A stretch of DNA of 64,000 nt from Ampelocalamus luodianensis (taxonomy: Eukaryota; Streptophyta; Magnoliopsida; Poales; Poaceae). The notes beneath the pieces are model-generated. The model was not told the DNA's origin, did no database searches, and saw only the letters and a list, made by a program, of their open reading frames with translations. Shown here one piece after another: positions 35,821 to 46,175 of the stretch. Numbering within the stretch: position 1 is the first letter of the stretch; each line of letters begins with the position of its first letter. The stretch spans positions 42,993,715 to 43,057,714 of the forward strand of contig CM070635.1 of the NCBI GenBank assembly GCA_036346255.1, written 5' to 3'. The translations under genes were made by a program, and so were the position numbers.

Positions 35821-36190
35821 TGTTACGGATTCTTATTGGGGCAGATTCTACAGGAGGAGGTCAAAGCCACAATCCGAATCCACTACAAATTAGTTATTTT
35901 ATTAGGAAGGTTTTTCTATCTTTAGCAAGAATAGGATAGGAATTAAACAAGTAAGAGTTGTAACCGTATAGGACTATTCCTGCGGCATTGAACCTTTTAT
36001 ATAGCCCCTGCGTTTGTGCAGAAGGGGCAGGAAAGAAATAAAGCAGTCTTTTCTCTATTCCTGATTCTCTAATCCAGTTTCAATCACGGCGAGGCAAGGA
36101 GTGCCGAGCGGTGATAAGGAAGCTGACGACTTCATCGATTCAACTCACGGCTACAATCTCAGGTCTAAAGCAAAGGAACGCAACTGTACA
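35821..36190 (+). mobile_element. probable solo LTR in the kinase leader intron
   Basis: The unit starts TGTTACGG and ends CTGTACA. It is flanked by CGTG on both sides (35817-35820 and 36191-36194), within a longer shared phrase TGTACACGTG (35811-35820 and 36185-36194). A TATA-like TTTTATATAGCCCC (about 35995-36008) and a downstream CT-rich stretch fit an LTR promoter on the plus strand. No internal retroelement sequence is present. The exact end is ambiguous by a base or so. Confidence 0.5.
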
Positions 36191-36204
36191 CGTGGGAGCA
36201 AGGA

Positions 36205-36425
36205 TCAAAATACCGCTACCGGGTAAAATCCCGTTGGGCGGCCGGTAACCGGAAAACCCGGGAAAAACTCGGTCGAAATTTGTCTGAAGAAATTTGAATT
36301 TGGGATGTATCCGCCGGAATTTTGAATTTGAATTTGAATTTGAAGTTTTTCGGCCGGTATTTGGAATCCCAGTTCCCACCGGTAAGTCCGGTTACCGGCG
36401 GTAACCGGCCGGGTTTTGTCCCCCT
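36205..36425. repeat. palindrome-rich fold-back element
   Basis: The unit holds several copies of GGTAACCGG-like palindromes at both sides and a central run of GAATTT repeats (about 36293-36345). The outer parts pair loosely (GGGTAAAATCCCG near the left, GGACAAAACCCGG from the right). This layout fits a non-autonomous DNA transposon, perhaps hAT-like. No target duplication could be fixed. Confidence 0.45.
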
Positions 36426-36612
36426 GCTTTGGAGTGCACCAAGCATTTGTCCCTCCGCCCCTGTTTCCGATTATATTGCACTTTGATCAATTATCACCAG
36501 TAGCTTCTTCTTATACTACATACTAAGGCACTTAGGCACTTCTCTTCCATCACTATCTGTTTGATGTTCTGTTACATAAATTTTGCAGGCTCACAGTTAT
36601 AAGCGGCTTCCC

Positions 36613-36705
36613 ATGAGCTTCCGAGAGTGATGCCTTTATTGCTATAGGGTTTTTCTTAATATGTAGCATCCCCCGATGTTATTCCTGTACTGGATTTACC
36701 CTTAG
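36613..36705 (+). promoter_or_regulatory. cluster of four short upstream ORFs before the kinase start
   Basis: Between a probable acceptor site at 36588 and the main start at 36715 there are four ATG-initiated mini-frames: 36613-36630 (MSFRE), 36630-36647 (MPLLL, sharing TGATG with the first), 36661-36666 (ATG directly followed by TAG) and 36676-36705 (MLFLYWIYP). The last stops only nine bases before the main ATG. If this leader is in the mRNA, ribosomes must pass all four, so main-frame translation should be low or conditional. The coordinates are read directly; the regulatory role is inference. Confidence 0.65.
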
Positions 36706-36714
36706 AAGACGGAG

Positions 36715-39700
36715 ATGCAGAAGTCTGACCATCACGAGCAGAATCTTACTTCACCAAGAGGATTAATTCATAAAGTGCTTCGTCGTACAAATAGCAGGCG
36801 TTCTCCAACTGCAGCAGAGCAAGACCCTTCTCCTGTATTTCCAGAAACAAACAATTCTAAATTCTTAAAGCAAAAGGATGCAGATGATGCCATCAAGGAT
36901 CCAGAGAAGGCGAACACACATGATAACAGAATTGAAGATGAGAAATCTGATCTGTTAGGGTATGAAGTTTGTTCTGGGAAGCTTACCTTAGATAACAAAG
37001 CTAAAAGTGTTTCAGGCGAACAGTCTCGATCAGGGTCTGGTAGCAGTTGTTTTGATGCTAGGCTCACCACTGAAGCCTTGGTATGGGGCCCTAACATCCT
37101 TAAGCTTGAGGACATTGTATCTGTAAGTTGTTAGCTCATTGACTTTAGTCTGTAACTTGCATTTATATATTTCTCAGTTTCATTTCAAGTCCACAGCACT
37201 TCAGAGCAATTCTAAGATCTGTTCAACTTAACCTCACAGGTATCATATAATTCCGGCCTCCGGTATTTCACTGTGCATGCATGCACTCTTGATAAAAGAT
37301 CCAGTGGACTTTCCTGCTTTATGAAGCCTAGAAGAACCCAAAAGGACTTGCGCTTCCTGTCCACTTCTCCGCATGAGGCCTTTCGGTGGGTTAATGGTTT
37401 TGCAGTTCAACAATGCTATGTAAATCTGTTACCTCACCCCATGGCATCTAGCAAGAAGCATTCTTCTGAACTCATTCCATTTGATGCCATGTTTGATCCT
37501 TATGTTAAATGTCGATCTCCACCAAAGATGCTTGTCATCTTGAATCCCCGATCTGGACATGGTAGATCTAGCAAAGTTTTCCACGGAAAAGTGGAACCCA
37601 TATTTAAGGTATGTCTAGCTGAGTAGAAGCATGTGTCTTATCTCGAGATCACATCTATGCTGTCTGTTGCATCTACTTCGGCGGTTGACAATCTTAATTC
37701 AACTTATAAGCATGCTTTCGGGATTAGATTTAGTAGGGTATCTCTCTCATGTTCAAAGGTATTCACTAGTATAATCTTCACTCAACTTAAAAACTTGTTG
37801 CTATGGTTGTGTTTCATGTTTCCTGGTTTACTATTTGTACTGGTTATATTGACTATTGAACAATTTAGTTTAGCTGAGAAAGTGATGATTACAAAATTAC
37901 CAAGTCACATTGACATTATCTTAACATAAATAGCAGTCAAACATGAATGTTAACCTTGTAATGTTAAGCTCGGATAGATAGACGAAGAATCATGTATAGT
38001 TTATTGGTCAATTTGTTTAAACATGACTTCATTTGTAGTAGACCACCATAGCAAAGTTTATGGTGTCAGTATCTTACCGAGATGACTTTTTACGTATAAA
38101 ACTCAAGTTTGAGTCTATGTTGTACTTTAGAAGCACCAATGTAGCCCATATTGTCTGAATATCCATTTATTGCCAGGAGCCATTATGAAGCTTCCCGGGC
38201 TCTGGTAGTTCATATAGTTGTCAAGGCGTGGTGGTTGGCATGGTTAGTATGTTTGGGGGAAATGTTCCTGAAGTTTCCGGAATTTGAAATCTCTTTATGG
38301 TCCCTTTATTTCTTTTTTTGTAGTCTAGCTGTTTAGCTCTGTTTTTGCTGGAGCAGGCATGCTTGCCTGTTTCGCGTTTGCTTTGTTCAACACTGTAATT
38401 GAATAAACCCTATTAGACTTCTTTAGAAGTCGGGGTGTCCTGATAAAAAATGCTCTTCATGGATTATATAATTGAATAAACATTAGAGGTGTTGCTGCGT
38501 TGCCATTATTGCAACCTCTTCCTCGATGGTCTAATTGAATCAAGACCTTGGTGTTATCATGTAGATGCATGTGATGGAATGACTATTTAGCACTTATATA
38601 TCTCTAGATAGTATCCTCTCTAATGCCTTACTTGTCATCTTGCTCCTTCACGTGCCATGTCTTTTATGACTATTCTTGACATATTTTGAGGGATTGGAAT
38701 GTAGTTAAAGAATTAGCTTTGGATAGGAGCGCATGTAAGTTAGTGATCCACGTACCGGAACCATAAGAAGGTTTAGGGGCTGTGTTTTAGGCTCTCGGCC
38801 CAGATGGCAGGTTGTACGACTTAGGGTTTTAGCTTTATAGGTTTTTCTAATTATTTTATTTTATTTGCAAGGCTCTCGTTTCTTTGATCTTGAGGAGGTT
38901 TCATTCCTAACCTACTCCAACTTGTTTGGGACTAGATCTGTTCAAAAGCCGGGCCGAGCTTGAAAAGCCCGGTCTGAAATGGCCAGGCCCGGCCCGAAAG
39001 TTGAGTTTTCCTTTTAAATATATTATTTTAATCATTTTTTGGAATAAAAATAATATTTAATTCATTTCTGAAATTAAAAACAGTTTTTATATATTTTTTT
39101 AATCAATTTTGTCGGCTTTTGGGCCGGGCTTGTGGGCCGAAAACGCAGTCCCAAGCCCGGCCCGGACTGCCTCGGGCTCAGGCCGGGCCGCCCACGAACA
39201 CCTCTATTTGGGACCAAATGCTTTGTTGTTGTTGTTGTTGTCGTCGTCTTGATATATTTTGTCAGTTGTATAATACTGAATTTATTAGGGATGGATTTTC
39301 TGTATAATCTTTAACAACTAAAAGTGGCATTCAATTGCATAAAAATATTTATACCATCATGCTTGTTAACGCAGGCCGCTTGTTTTTGGTATCTTAAAGT
39401 ACTTGTGTTTGGTTTAATAATAATAATAAGTGTTAGCGGCAGCTTGCAGGTTTCAAGATGGAAGTTGTTAAAACTACACATGCTGGTCATGCAAAATCTC
39501 TTGTATCAACTATTGATTTTAGTACCTGTCCAGATGGTATATACGTCTCTACATCTTTCCTGAGTATTTTAGTATTTTACATTTATCATCTGATATTCTG
39601 ATTCACTTTTTGCCTTTACTTGCTAGGAATTGTATGTGTTGGTGGCGATGGAATTGTTAATGAGGTTAGTCTATATTAATTCCATGCATATTCCTTTTGA

Positions 39701-42700
39701 GTTTTTGTTGACCTCTACCGCGCGCTATCTTTTTTCTTTAGTGTATTTGATATACCGACTAGAAAAGATAATTTTAATGACAGATTTATCCATCTCGTCT
39801 CAGCTCTTGTGAATTTCATTTTTATTTATAATAGCAACAAGCCAACAACAAAGAGGATGACACAATAAACTCCGGGAATTTCCTTGCACCTTTATTTTGT
39901 AACCAGCCTTTTTAGCTCCCCAACTTGACCTACTCCATTGGGAACTACTAAGTTCAAGGTGCTTATACGGGGACAAAAACAATTTGCACACATCATATTC
40001 CTCTTTGTTATGCCCTAACATTTTGGAGTTTTCATCAAATAAGTTACTGGATTTTTTAATACTCAAAAGGTTCAGATTGTTTTGGTGGTACTACTGAGTA
40101 CTGACCAATAAAATGTTTGTTTGCTACTATCAAACCTTGTATATCGCCATGAACACTTGAGGGACCTGTTTGTTTGTTACAGTGTTACTTTTCCGAAGTC
40201 ATTCTCTCCTTACATGTTAGAGAAATGGATATTCATATGGCAACTACAGGTTCTGATGCGGTAATCAACTCATTCTGTAGGTGCTCAATGGTCTTCTGTG
40301 CAGAGATGATCAAAATGAGGCAGTCTCTGTTCCAATTGGTATAATACCTGCGGGGTCTGATAACTCGCTTATTTGGACAGTCTTGGGTGTTAAAGATCCA
40401 ATTTCTGCAGCATTGTCGATTGTCAGGGTACACAACATTTTACTGGTTCACCTTTATTTTCAATTTTATGTATATGTCTCGCATTCCCTCTCTTTGCATA
40501 TAGCTTATCATAAATATTATTAGTTAAGTAGTTATTGAAGAACCTAAATGTTATTTATCATGCTGGATAGGATGCCTTGTGTTCTTACTTATCATAAATA
40601 TTATTAGTTAAGTAGTTATTGAAGAACCTAAATGTTATTTATCATGCTGGATAGGATGCCTTGTGTTCTTACTTATCATAAATATTATTAGTTAAGTAGT
40701 TATTGAAGATCCTAAATGTTATTTATCATGCTGGATAGGATGCCTTGTGTTCTTACTTCTTAGACACATCTTTGGTGAATGGTGATTCATTTCCCTGCTG
40801 TAAAAAAATTAATCATAAATTAGGTTCTGCTAAATCTCAACAATTGTGATTAATGGTTCTTGTGCACTATGAAGACACAAGCATCCCTTATATCTTGCTT
40901 TTTTTTTATTACATGTATTCTTCTTCCATTTCTAATTGGCTGTCCTCCCTGCGGTTCCAATGTTCTGGACCTTTATGCCTCTATCACCATCCTATCATAT
41001 GCTTCTCTCTTGGACCTTCACCCCAAATTTACATGACTACAAAGCGTCCTATTGTTGATGCTCTCTTATCATCTTTCTCTTTTCTCAGTTTTTTTTTATC
41101 TGACCAGCTACCATCCCTAGTAGGCCAATCCGCTGCACATCTGAGTTACCTGTTGTCATTACTCATTAGGCTTCCCTTTTATGCCTCCACCATGCACTCA
41201 CACAGGCCTACAACACTGCCCTACTGCACGTCCATGTTGCATTCCAGCAATAGTGTATTACTGTATTGCTATCTTGCGGTCATCACCTTCAACCATGTCT
41301 TAACACTGCTGTGCACTAATTAGGTTCCCCTGCTTTCTTGCCTTTGGGTTGCCTTGCTGAAATTTTCTCCTGTGGCTCTGTGGTCAGCCCACCACCGTGC
41401 GGTCCTAAGACTCCTTTGTGCATTGCTCCTGATCACCCTGTCATATCCAAATCTGCCTTATACTGTATGCCACTGGGCTGTCCTAGTATCACCCTTCGTT
41501 GGCACATTGTTTCTCCAATGCTGTTGTTTTGCGTAGTCCAGTGGCTAGCACATTGCCATTTTGTGCAGGGCTTTTCAGTGTCAGCAAGTTGCCAAACCTC
41601 CTAGGCGGCCCCGCCCGCCTAGCCGGCCGACTGCCTCGAAGTCGCGGCGGCCGGCCGCCGCCGATTGCCTAGGCCCTAGGAGCAATTTTTAGAACCTTGC
41701 CTTATTGATGCTGGCTGCTATTTCACCACATCATCAGAGATGGTGATTGAGAGTCAAGTCTGGTGTATTCTAAATTTTGATTGTAAGGTAATGTCAGTTA
41801 TGTCAAAAGGACTTCTGTTACCATATACGATTTTGAAAGCACATGTTATATGCCATATTTTCTTAGGGAAATTTGATACTCCTCTTATTAATTAGGCAAA
41901 TCCAGACAAGAACCAGCCATTTGAAGCACTTTTTTTACCTTTGGTAAGAATTAGCTTACAACATTGAAAAAAAGTTGATGAAGCAAGTCTAATTGTTGCA
42001 TAGCAAGAAAAATGTGACATACTGACATGGCCATATATCATATATAAGGTGAAAATCTGTTAAGTATACAATATTTGTGATTGCATAGTTTGTTATCTAA
42101 GAGATGCTACCCTATACTTATTTTAACTGCTTGCAATTTCATTGTCAATTATCAACCTTTTTCTGTTTCGCATAAATGTTCGTTGAATTGTTTGTTGGTT
42201 GCAGGGAGGTCTTACGCCTATTGATGTTTTTGCTGTTGAATGGATTCAAAGTGGGACTGTCCATTTTGGCACAACTGTCTCATATTTTGGTTTTGTTAGC
42301 GATGGTAACCACATAAATGACAGTTTAGACCATTCTCTTTTTCTTGTTGGTTATCTAAATTAGCTTCTTGGCCTACATTGTAGATTTGTAGGATGACTTA
42401 TAGTTTTTTTTCCCTGAATGGAAACAACAAAAGTGACTTTGTATGTATATGTTGCAGTTCTTGAACTCTCAGAGAAATACCAGAAGCGTTTTGGTCCTCT
42501 TCGTTACTTTGTAGCTGGTTTTCTGAAATTCCTGTGCTTGCCCAAGTACAGTTTTGAATTGGAGTATCTTCCAATATCAGATGTTGATGGTGCAGAGCAT
42601 AAAATTGTGGAAGGGCAAGAAAAGGTTGACACATCAGACCTCTACGATGATGTAGTTCGGAGGTCGAGAGCAGAATGTTTACCACGCGCCTCAAGTTTAT

Positions 42701-43982
42701 CTAGTATTGATTCAATCACGTCTACAGGCATAATGTCTGGGGGAGAGTTGGAGGTTTCTAGTCCACATGCTAATAATGAACCCTCAGAACTTGTCCGTGC
42801 ACTTGACCCAAAATCAAAACGCTTGTCATTAGGGAGAACGAGTACTTTCAAAGAACCAGAAGAAGTGCTTCAATCTCAGGCTCATGTTTCATCGACTCCC
42901 AGCTGGCGTAGATCCAAATCAAAGTCAAGGACAGAAAAGGCTTGGCCAGGCTTGACTGCTACAAATGATACAAAATCTTCTAGGGGTACCACAACACATG
43001 ATAAGGAAGACACATCGTCCACAGTTTCAGATCCTGGGCCAGTGTGGGATGCAGGACCCAAGTGGGATGTGGAACCTAAATGGGACAATCAACCTAACTG
43101 GGAACCTGAAACTCCCATTGAGCTACGTGATCCATCAGATGACATCGAGCTTGGTCTGACTAAGGAACTAGTACCAAGCTTAGATGAAAGATGGATAGTT
43201 AGGAAAGGACTCTATCTTGGTGTATTGGTATGCAACCATTCATGCAAGACTGTGCAGAGTTTAAGCTCTCAGGTTGTTGCTCCCAAGGCTGAATATGATG
43301 ACAATTGTCTGGACCTACTGTTGGTTGGTGGAAGTGGAAGGCTGAGGTTATTGAGATTTTTGGTGCTTTTGCAGTTTGGAAAGCACATTTCTCTTCCAAA
43401 TGTGGAATGTGTAAAGGTATGATAAGGCTCCTTCTCTTGGTCAACTATCCAATTTTACTCATCGCAGAAAAAAAAGTATCCAAATTTACTTTGGTCTTTC
43501 ATTCATTTTGAGGAACTGTTGTTTTGATCTTGGCCTGCTTCATATCATATGTTTCTTGTCACTCACTCATATTCTTTAATTACAAATCTCTTTGGGTTTA
43601 CTTCATAACATGGTTCAAAGTAAAGTGTGTAATGATATTATTTCTCTTCCACATGTTCTCAAACCATTTGCTGACACCTTGCATGGAAAAAGAAAATCTA
43701 GAAAGTTTGATCTTATGTTGGAAATTGCCATAGTTTTGCCTGGACCTATCATGATCTTTGTATTGTTCATCCTGAAGTTTGATGATAACCTTTTTTATTT
43801 CGTTAGTTCACTGCTGTGCTAAATTTCAGGTAAAGTCTGTGAGACTTAAAGCAGGCCCAAATACACACGACGGATGTGGTATTGATGGTGAACTACTCCA
43901 TGTCAAGGGGCAAGTTCGCTGTAGTTTGCTACCTCAGCAATGCCCATTGATCGGCAGGCCAGCCAAAAATCCTGTACAGTAG
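36715..43982 (+). CDS. LCBK1: sphingoid long-chain-base kinase (DAGK catalytic domain, eight exons)
   Basis: Exons are 36715-37122, 37240-37608, 39443-39536, 39627-39664, 40281-40427, 42205-42304, 42458-43416 and 43830-43982. All have GT-AG introns and consistent phases, giving 755 residues, close to the Arabidopsis LCBK1 enzyme of about 760. It phosphorylates sphingoid bases such as phytosphingosine with ATP, making the signalling lipid that acts in stomatal and stress responses. The diacylglycerol-kinase-type catalytic domain starts at about residue 230 (PPKMLVILNPRSGHG). The nucleotide-binding motif VGGDGIVNEVLNGLL is at about 295-309, followed by PIGIIPAGSDNSL and GGLTPIDVFAVEW. Exon 7 adds a long serine-rich insert with repeated PKWD/PNWE units (about residues 570-600), then a C-terminal lipid-kinase part (LGVLVCNHSCKT, GCGIDGELLHVKGQV). 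The N-terminal 136 residues are polar and probably disordered. The family is clear; the symbol is by similarity to the Arabidopsis gene. Confidence 0.93.
38713..39243 (+). mobile_element. Au-like SINE in kinase intron 2, split by a hAT MITE
   Basis: The left part contains GGATAGGAGCGCATGTAAG and GATCCACGTACCGGAACCAT. The right part ends CCAACTTGTTTGGGAC...CAAATGCTTTG plus a TTG repeat. This is the 3' end typical of the Au SINE family widespread in grasses. A 274-bp MITE and its 8-bp duplication interrupt it at 38933-39214. The interior between about 38780 and 38900 is longer than in a standard copy. Confidence 0.65.
38933..39206. mobile_element. hAT-type MITE with perfect 8-bp duplication
   Basis: The ends read TAGATCTGTTC and, from the other side, TAGAGGTGTTC. 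TTTGGGAC occurs exactly on both sides (38925-38932 and 39207-39214). Subterminal GCCCGGCCCG/GGGCCGGGC motifs form palindromes and the centre is AT-rich. The 274-bp length, end sequence and 8-bp duplication are those of a non-autonomous hAT element. It inserted into the 3' part of an Au-like SINE in intron 2 of the kinase gene. Confidence 0.9.
40504..40756 (+). repeat. three tandem copies of an 84-bp unit in kinase intron 5
   Basis: Copies begin at 40504, 40588 and 40672 with CTTATCATAAATATTATTAG and run through TGCCTTGTGTTCTTA. They are almost identical; one A/T difference is seen in the third copy. The near-identity shows a recent local amplification. Confidence 0.95.
41589..41698. repeat. 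GC-rich fold-back element in kinase intron 5
   Basis: An island of very high GC content with CCTAGGCGGCC near the left and GCCTAGGCCCTAGG near the right lies inside an AT-rich intron. A GCCGGCCGCCGCCG palindrome core is present. The right flank GAGCAATTTTTAGAACC is familiar from dispersed grass repeats. The family was not identified. Confidence 0.4.
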
Positions 43983-45291
43983 CTGTAAATTCATTAGTCT
44001 GCAGTCTGCCCAGAATCTTGCACCTGTACAACCGGCAAAGCTGTGGATTTTTTGTCCGCGTCCACACATCCATTATTATAGTCAGAAGTCAGAACAGCCT
44101 TGCTGACGCGTTGCTCCAAAGATGTACATTTGTGCTTGATGAGCAAAAGTGCTGGGTGGTAACATTTATCCCAATGTAAAGCCTATCTGGACTGCAGCCT
44201 GTTGTGCATCTCTTGGTTTCGCCGTTTTTATTTTGCTGATATCTAATATACAACTACTGTAGAGCCATCCTGATCGGTGTACTTGGGTTCAGAACTACAC
44301 AGTGTTCACCCCCGGTATATGCTGTTGTTTGGAGGTCCCTGTTTGTGTGGTTGTTTGGAGGTCCCTGTGACTTCTGTCCTGTTGGATTCCCAGTACAGTA
44401 TAGGATTTCAACAACAAAAAAGACAGACGATATTTGTAGTGATGCTCCCTTTTTCCCTTGTAAATCTTCTTCTTTGTGAATTGTGATGTATTGAGTTGTA
44501 ATTTGTGCACATTGTCTGCCATACGAATTGGATCATAATTCTTCTTGAAGATAAACTTGCTGATGTGTGTAAGCAGCATAGTTTGAGGGCTCTGTTCGCA
44601 TGCCTATTGGGGGCATAGTTGTATCTTTTGTATTCCCGCAACTCCGCAAGCATACATATCTTGTACGGAGGAATACCTAACCAACAAGCAAATCCGTGGA
44701 TACCGACTGTGAATGGGTAGTTTGTGACAACAATTGCCTCAAAGATAATCATACAACCCCAGTAACTACTGGTCAATCTGCACTCTGGAAGAGAATAATG
44801 GACAAACAGTATGCTTCTGGCTACCAAAATAAAAAACTTAAGATACAGACATCATCACTGGCAAACACTAAACAGTTGGCAACACGAGTTTGTATTAAAG
44901 GAAAACAAAAGGCAAGCGCAACTGCGCAAGCAAACAAAAGGCACCTGACGATTCTTTTTCTCAAAACTCACGTTAGGTTGTGGACAAAAGGCAGAACAAA
45001 CAAAAGCAACAGAATGTGCAAGACCCAATACACATATGTTGTGCTAGCGTACTACACCTACCAACTCAAACGAAGAGAGAAGGAAAAGAAAAGGGGCGAA
45101 GAAAGGAAAATGAAAAAGCCGGGAACAGCAAACCGCAAGAACAGCAACAACAGCAATGGGACAGTAAGCAAGCATGCATCTACCATCTACAACCGCAGCT
45201 TAATTGGTTAACTCGATTGGTTGCTGCCTTCCCATTAGTTTATTTCCTCCTGCTGCTGCGTCTTCTGATTAAAACTCGACGGACCAGCACT
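43983..45291. other. 3' flanks of the kinase and defensin-like genes
   Basis: The two genes converge here. The kinase 3' untranslated region probably occupies the first few hundred bases, which include a short direct repeat of TTGTTTGGAGGTCCCTGT at about 44327-44370. The last part should be the 3' region of the minus-strand defensin-like gene. The 171-residue open frame at 44696-45211 is composed of lysine- and asparagine-rich noise and is not supported. Confidence 0.45.
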
Positions 45292-45705
45292 TCAGCACTT
45301 GCAATGGCAGCCCCGGCCCCTGCCGAGCTCGAGGGACACGCACTGACCGCCCCGCCGACACCCGCCGTAGTGGCACACGTCCCTGCACGCGTTGTTCGCC
45401 GCCGCGTCCGTCGGGTCGCACTGCTCCACCGGGATCGTCACGCCGCACGGCACGCCCGACGGGTAGTCCACCCACGCCGACCGCGCCGGCGCCACGAAAA
45501 CCACTGCAAAAAAACACCGCAGCGCACGGGTCAGATCGATCAATCGCGCGCGCGCGCACACACACATGCATGCAAAGATGCAACACTCAATGCATGCATG
45601 CATGCCGTAGCCGAGAGATTTACCGGTAAGAGTGGCCACGAGAATGAGGAGGAAGCGGAGAGGCCGAGACACGAGAGTGCATGCAGCAGCTGCTCTACGA
45701 GCCAT
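45292..45705 (-). CDS. secreted defensin-like cysteine-rich peptide (two exons)
   Basis: Exons are 45705-45624 and 45503-45292 with a 120-bp GT-AG intron (donor CTTACCG|GTAAAT, acceptor TTTTTGCAG|TGG). The join is in phase and gives 97 residues. The first 37 residues form a signal peptide with an LRFLLILVATL core and a likely cut after APARSA. The mature part of about 60 residues has nine cysteines spaced C-x8-C-x10-C-x3-C-x4-C-x5-C-x10-C-x-C-x-C. The C-x3-C pair and terminal C-x-C are the cysteine-stabilised alpha-beta signature of plant defensins and defensin-like peptides. A ninth cysteine near the end is unusual. Such peptides act outside the cell in defence or cell signalling; the target is unknown. 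An intron splitting off the signal peptide is the normal layout for the family. A longer start at 45774 is possible but would put a charged stretch before the signal peptide. Confidence 0.75.
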   Translation of the reverse strand: MARRAAAACTLVSRPLRFLLILVATLTGKSLGYGMHACIECCIFACMCVCARARLIDLTRALRCFFAVVFVAPARSAWVDYPSGVPCGVTIPVEQCDPTDAAANNACRDVCHYGGCRRGGQCVSLELGRGRGCHCKC

Positions 45706-45810
45706 TTCTCTCTTTGGAGTGGTTTTCGCTTTTGCCCGGCCGCTCTCTGTTTCTACACGCCTGGGAGGTGACAAACTGACTGCTCTGCTAGCTTGGTGCG
45801 CGCGCGCGTG

Positions 45811-45818
45811 TAATATAG
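45811..45818 (-). promoter_or_regulatory. TATA box of the defensin-like gene
   Basis: On the minus strand CTCTATATTACAC stands about 110 bp upstream of the chosen ATG. This is a suitable place for a TATA box with a short leader and supports the start at 45705. Confidence 0.5.
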
Positions 45819-45843
45819 AGGTGACGATTGACGAAACAGCAAA

Positions 45844-46173
45844 TGGGGAAGTACATGTGATGTGACACCGATACGGTTTGCTCGCTGGTGTGCGTGGTGG
45901 GTGTTAACAATATTGATAGTATATATAATCAGAGTATCAACTTGTATTGGTGGCTACTGTTGTATAATTGATTGATCTGGACGCGCATATCTAGCGTGCT
46001 TTTGCTAGATAATATTAGTAGTAGATATTCAACATAAAGATTAATCAAAACAAGGATTACACGCACTAAATTTTATGAAGTGTGCGTGATTTAGACCTTT
46101 TATATGTAGTATGTAGAGTTAACTGGCCATTGCTCAAGTCATATGGCATTTATAAGACTAATAATATGTAATA
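45844..46173 (-). repeat. 330-bp direct repeat, copy 1 (defensin-like gene upstream region)
   Basis: It begins GGAAGTACATGTGATGTGAC and ends AATAATATGTAAT. The same sequence with roughly 10% differences occurs at 49093-49422. It lies directly upstream of the defensin-like gene and ends three bases before the copia LTR. Confidence 0.9.
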
Positions 46174-46175
46174 CT

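Noticed and set aside
44696..45211. 171-residue plus-strand open frame between the kinase and the defensin-like gene
   Set aside because: It is lysine/asparagine-rich, has no domain and lies antisense to the expected 3' region of the defensin-like gene.
45706..45774. In-frame extension of the defensin-like protein to a start at 45774
   Set aside because: It adds a charged stretch ahead of a well-formed signal peptide. The ATG at 45705 puts the signal peptide at the N terminus as secretion requires.
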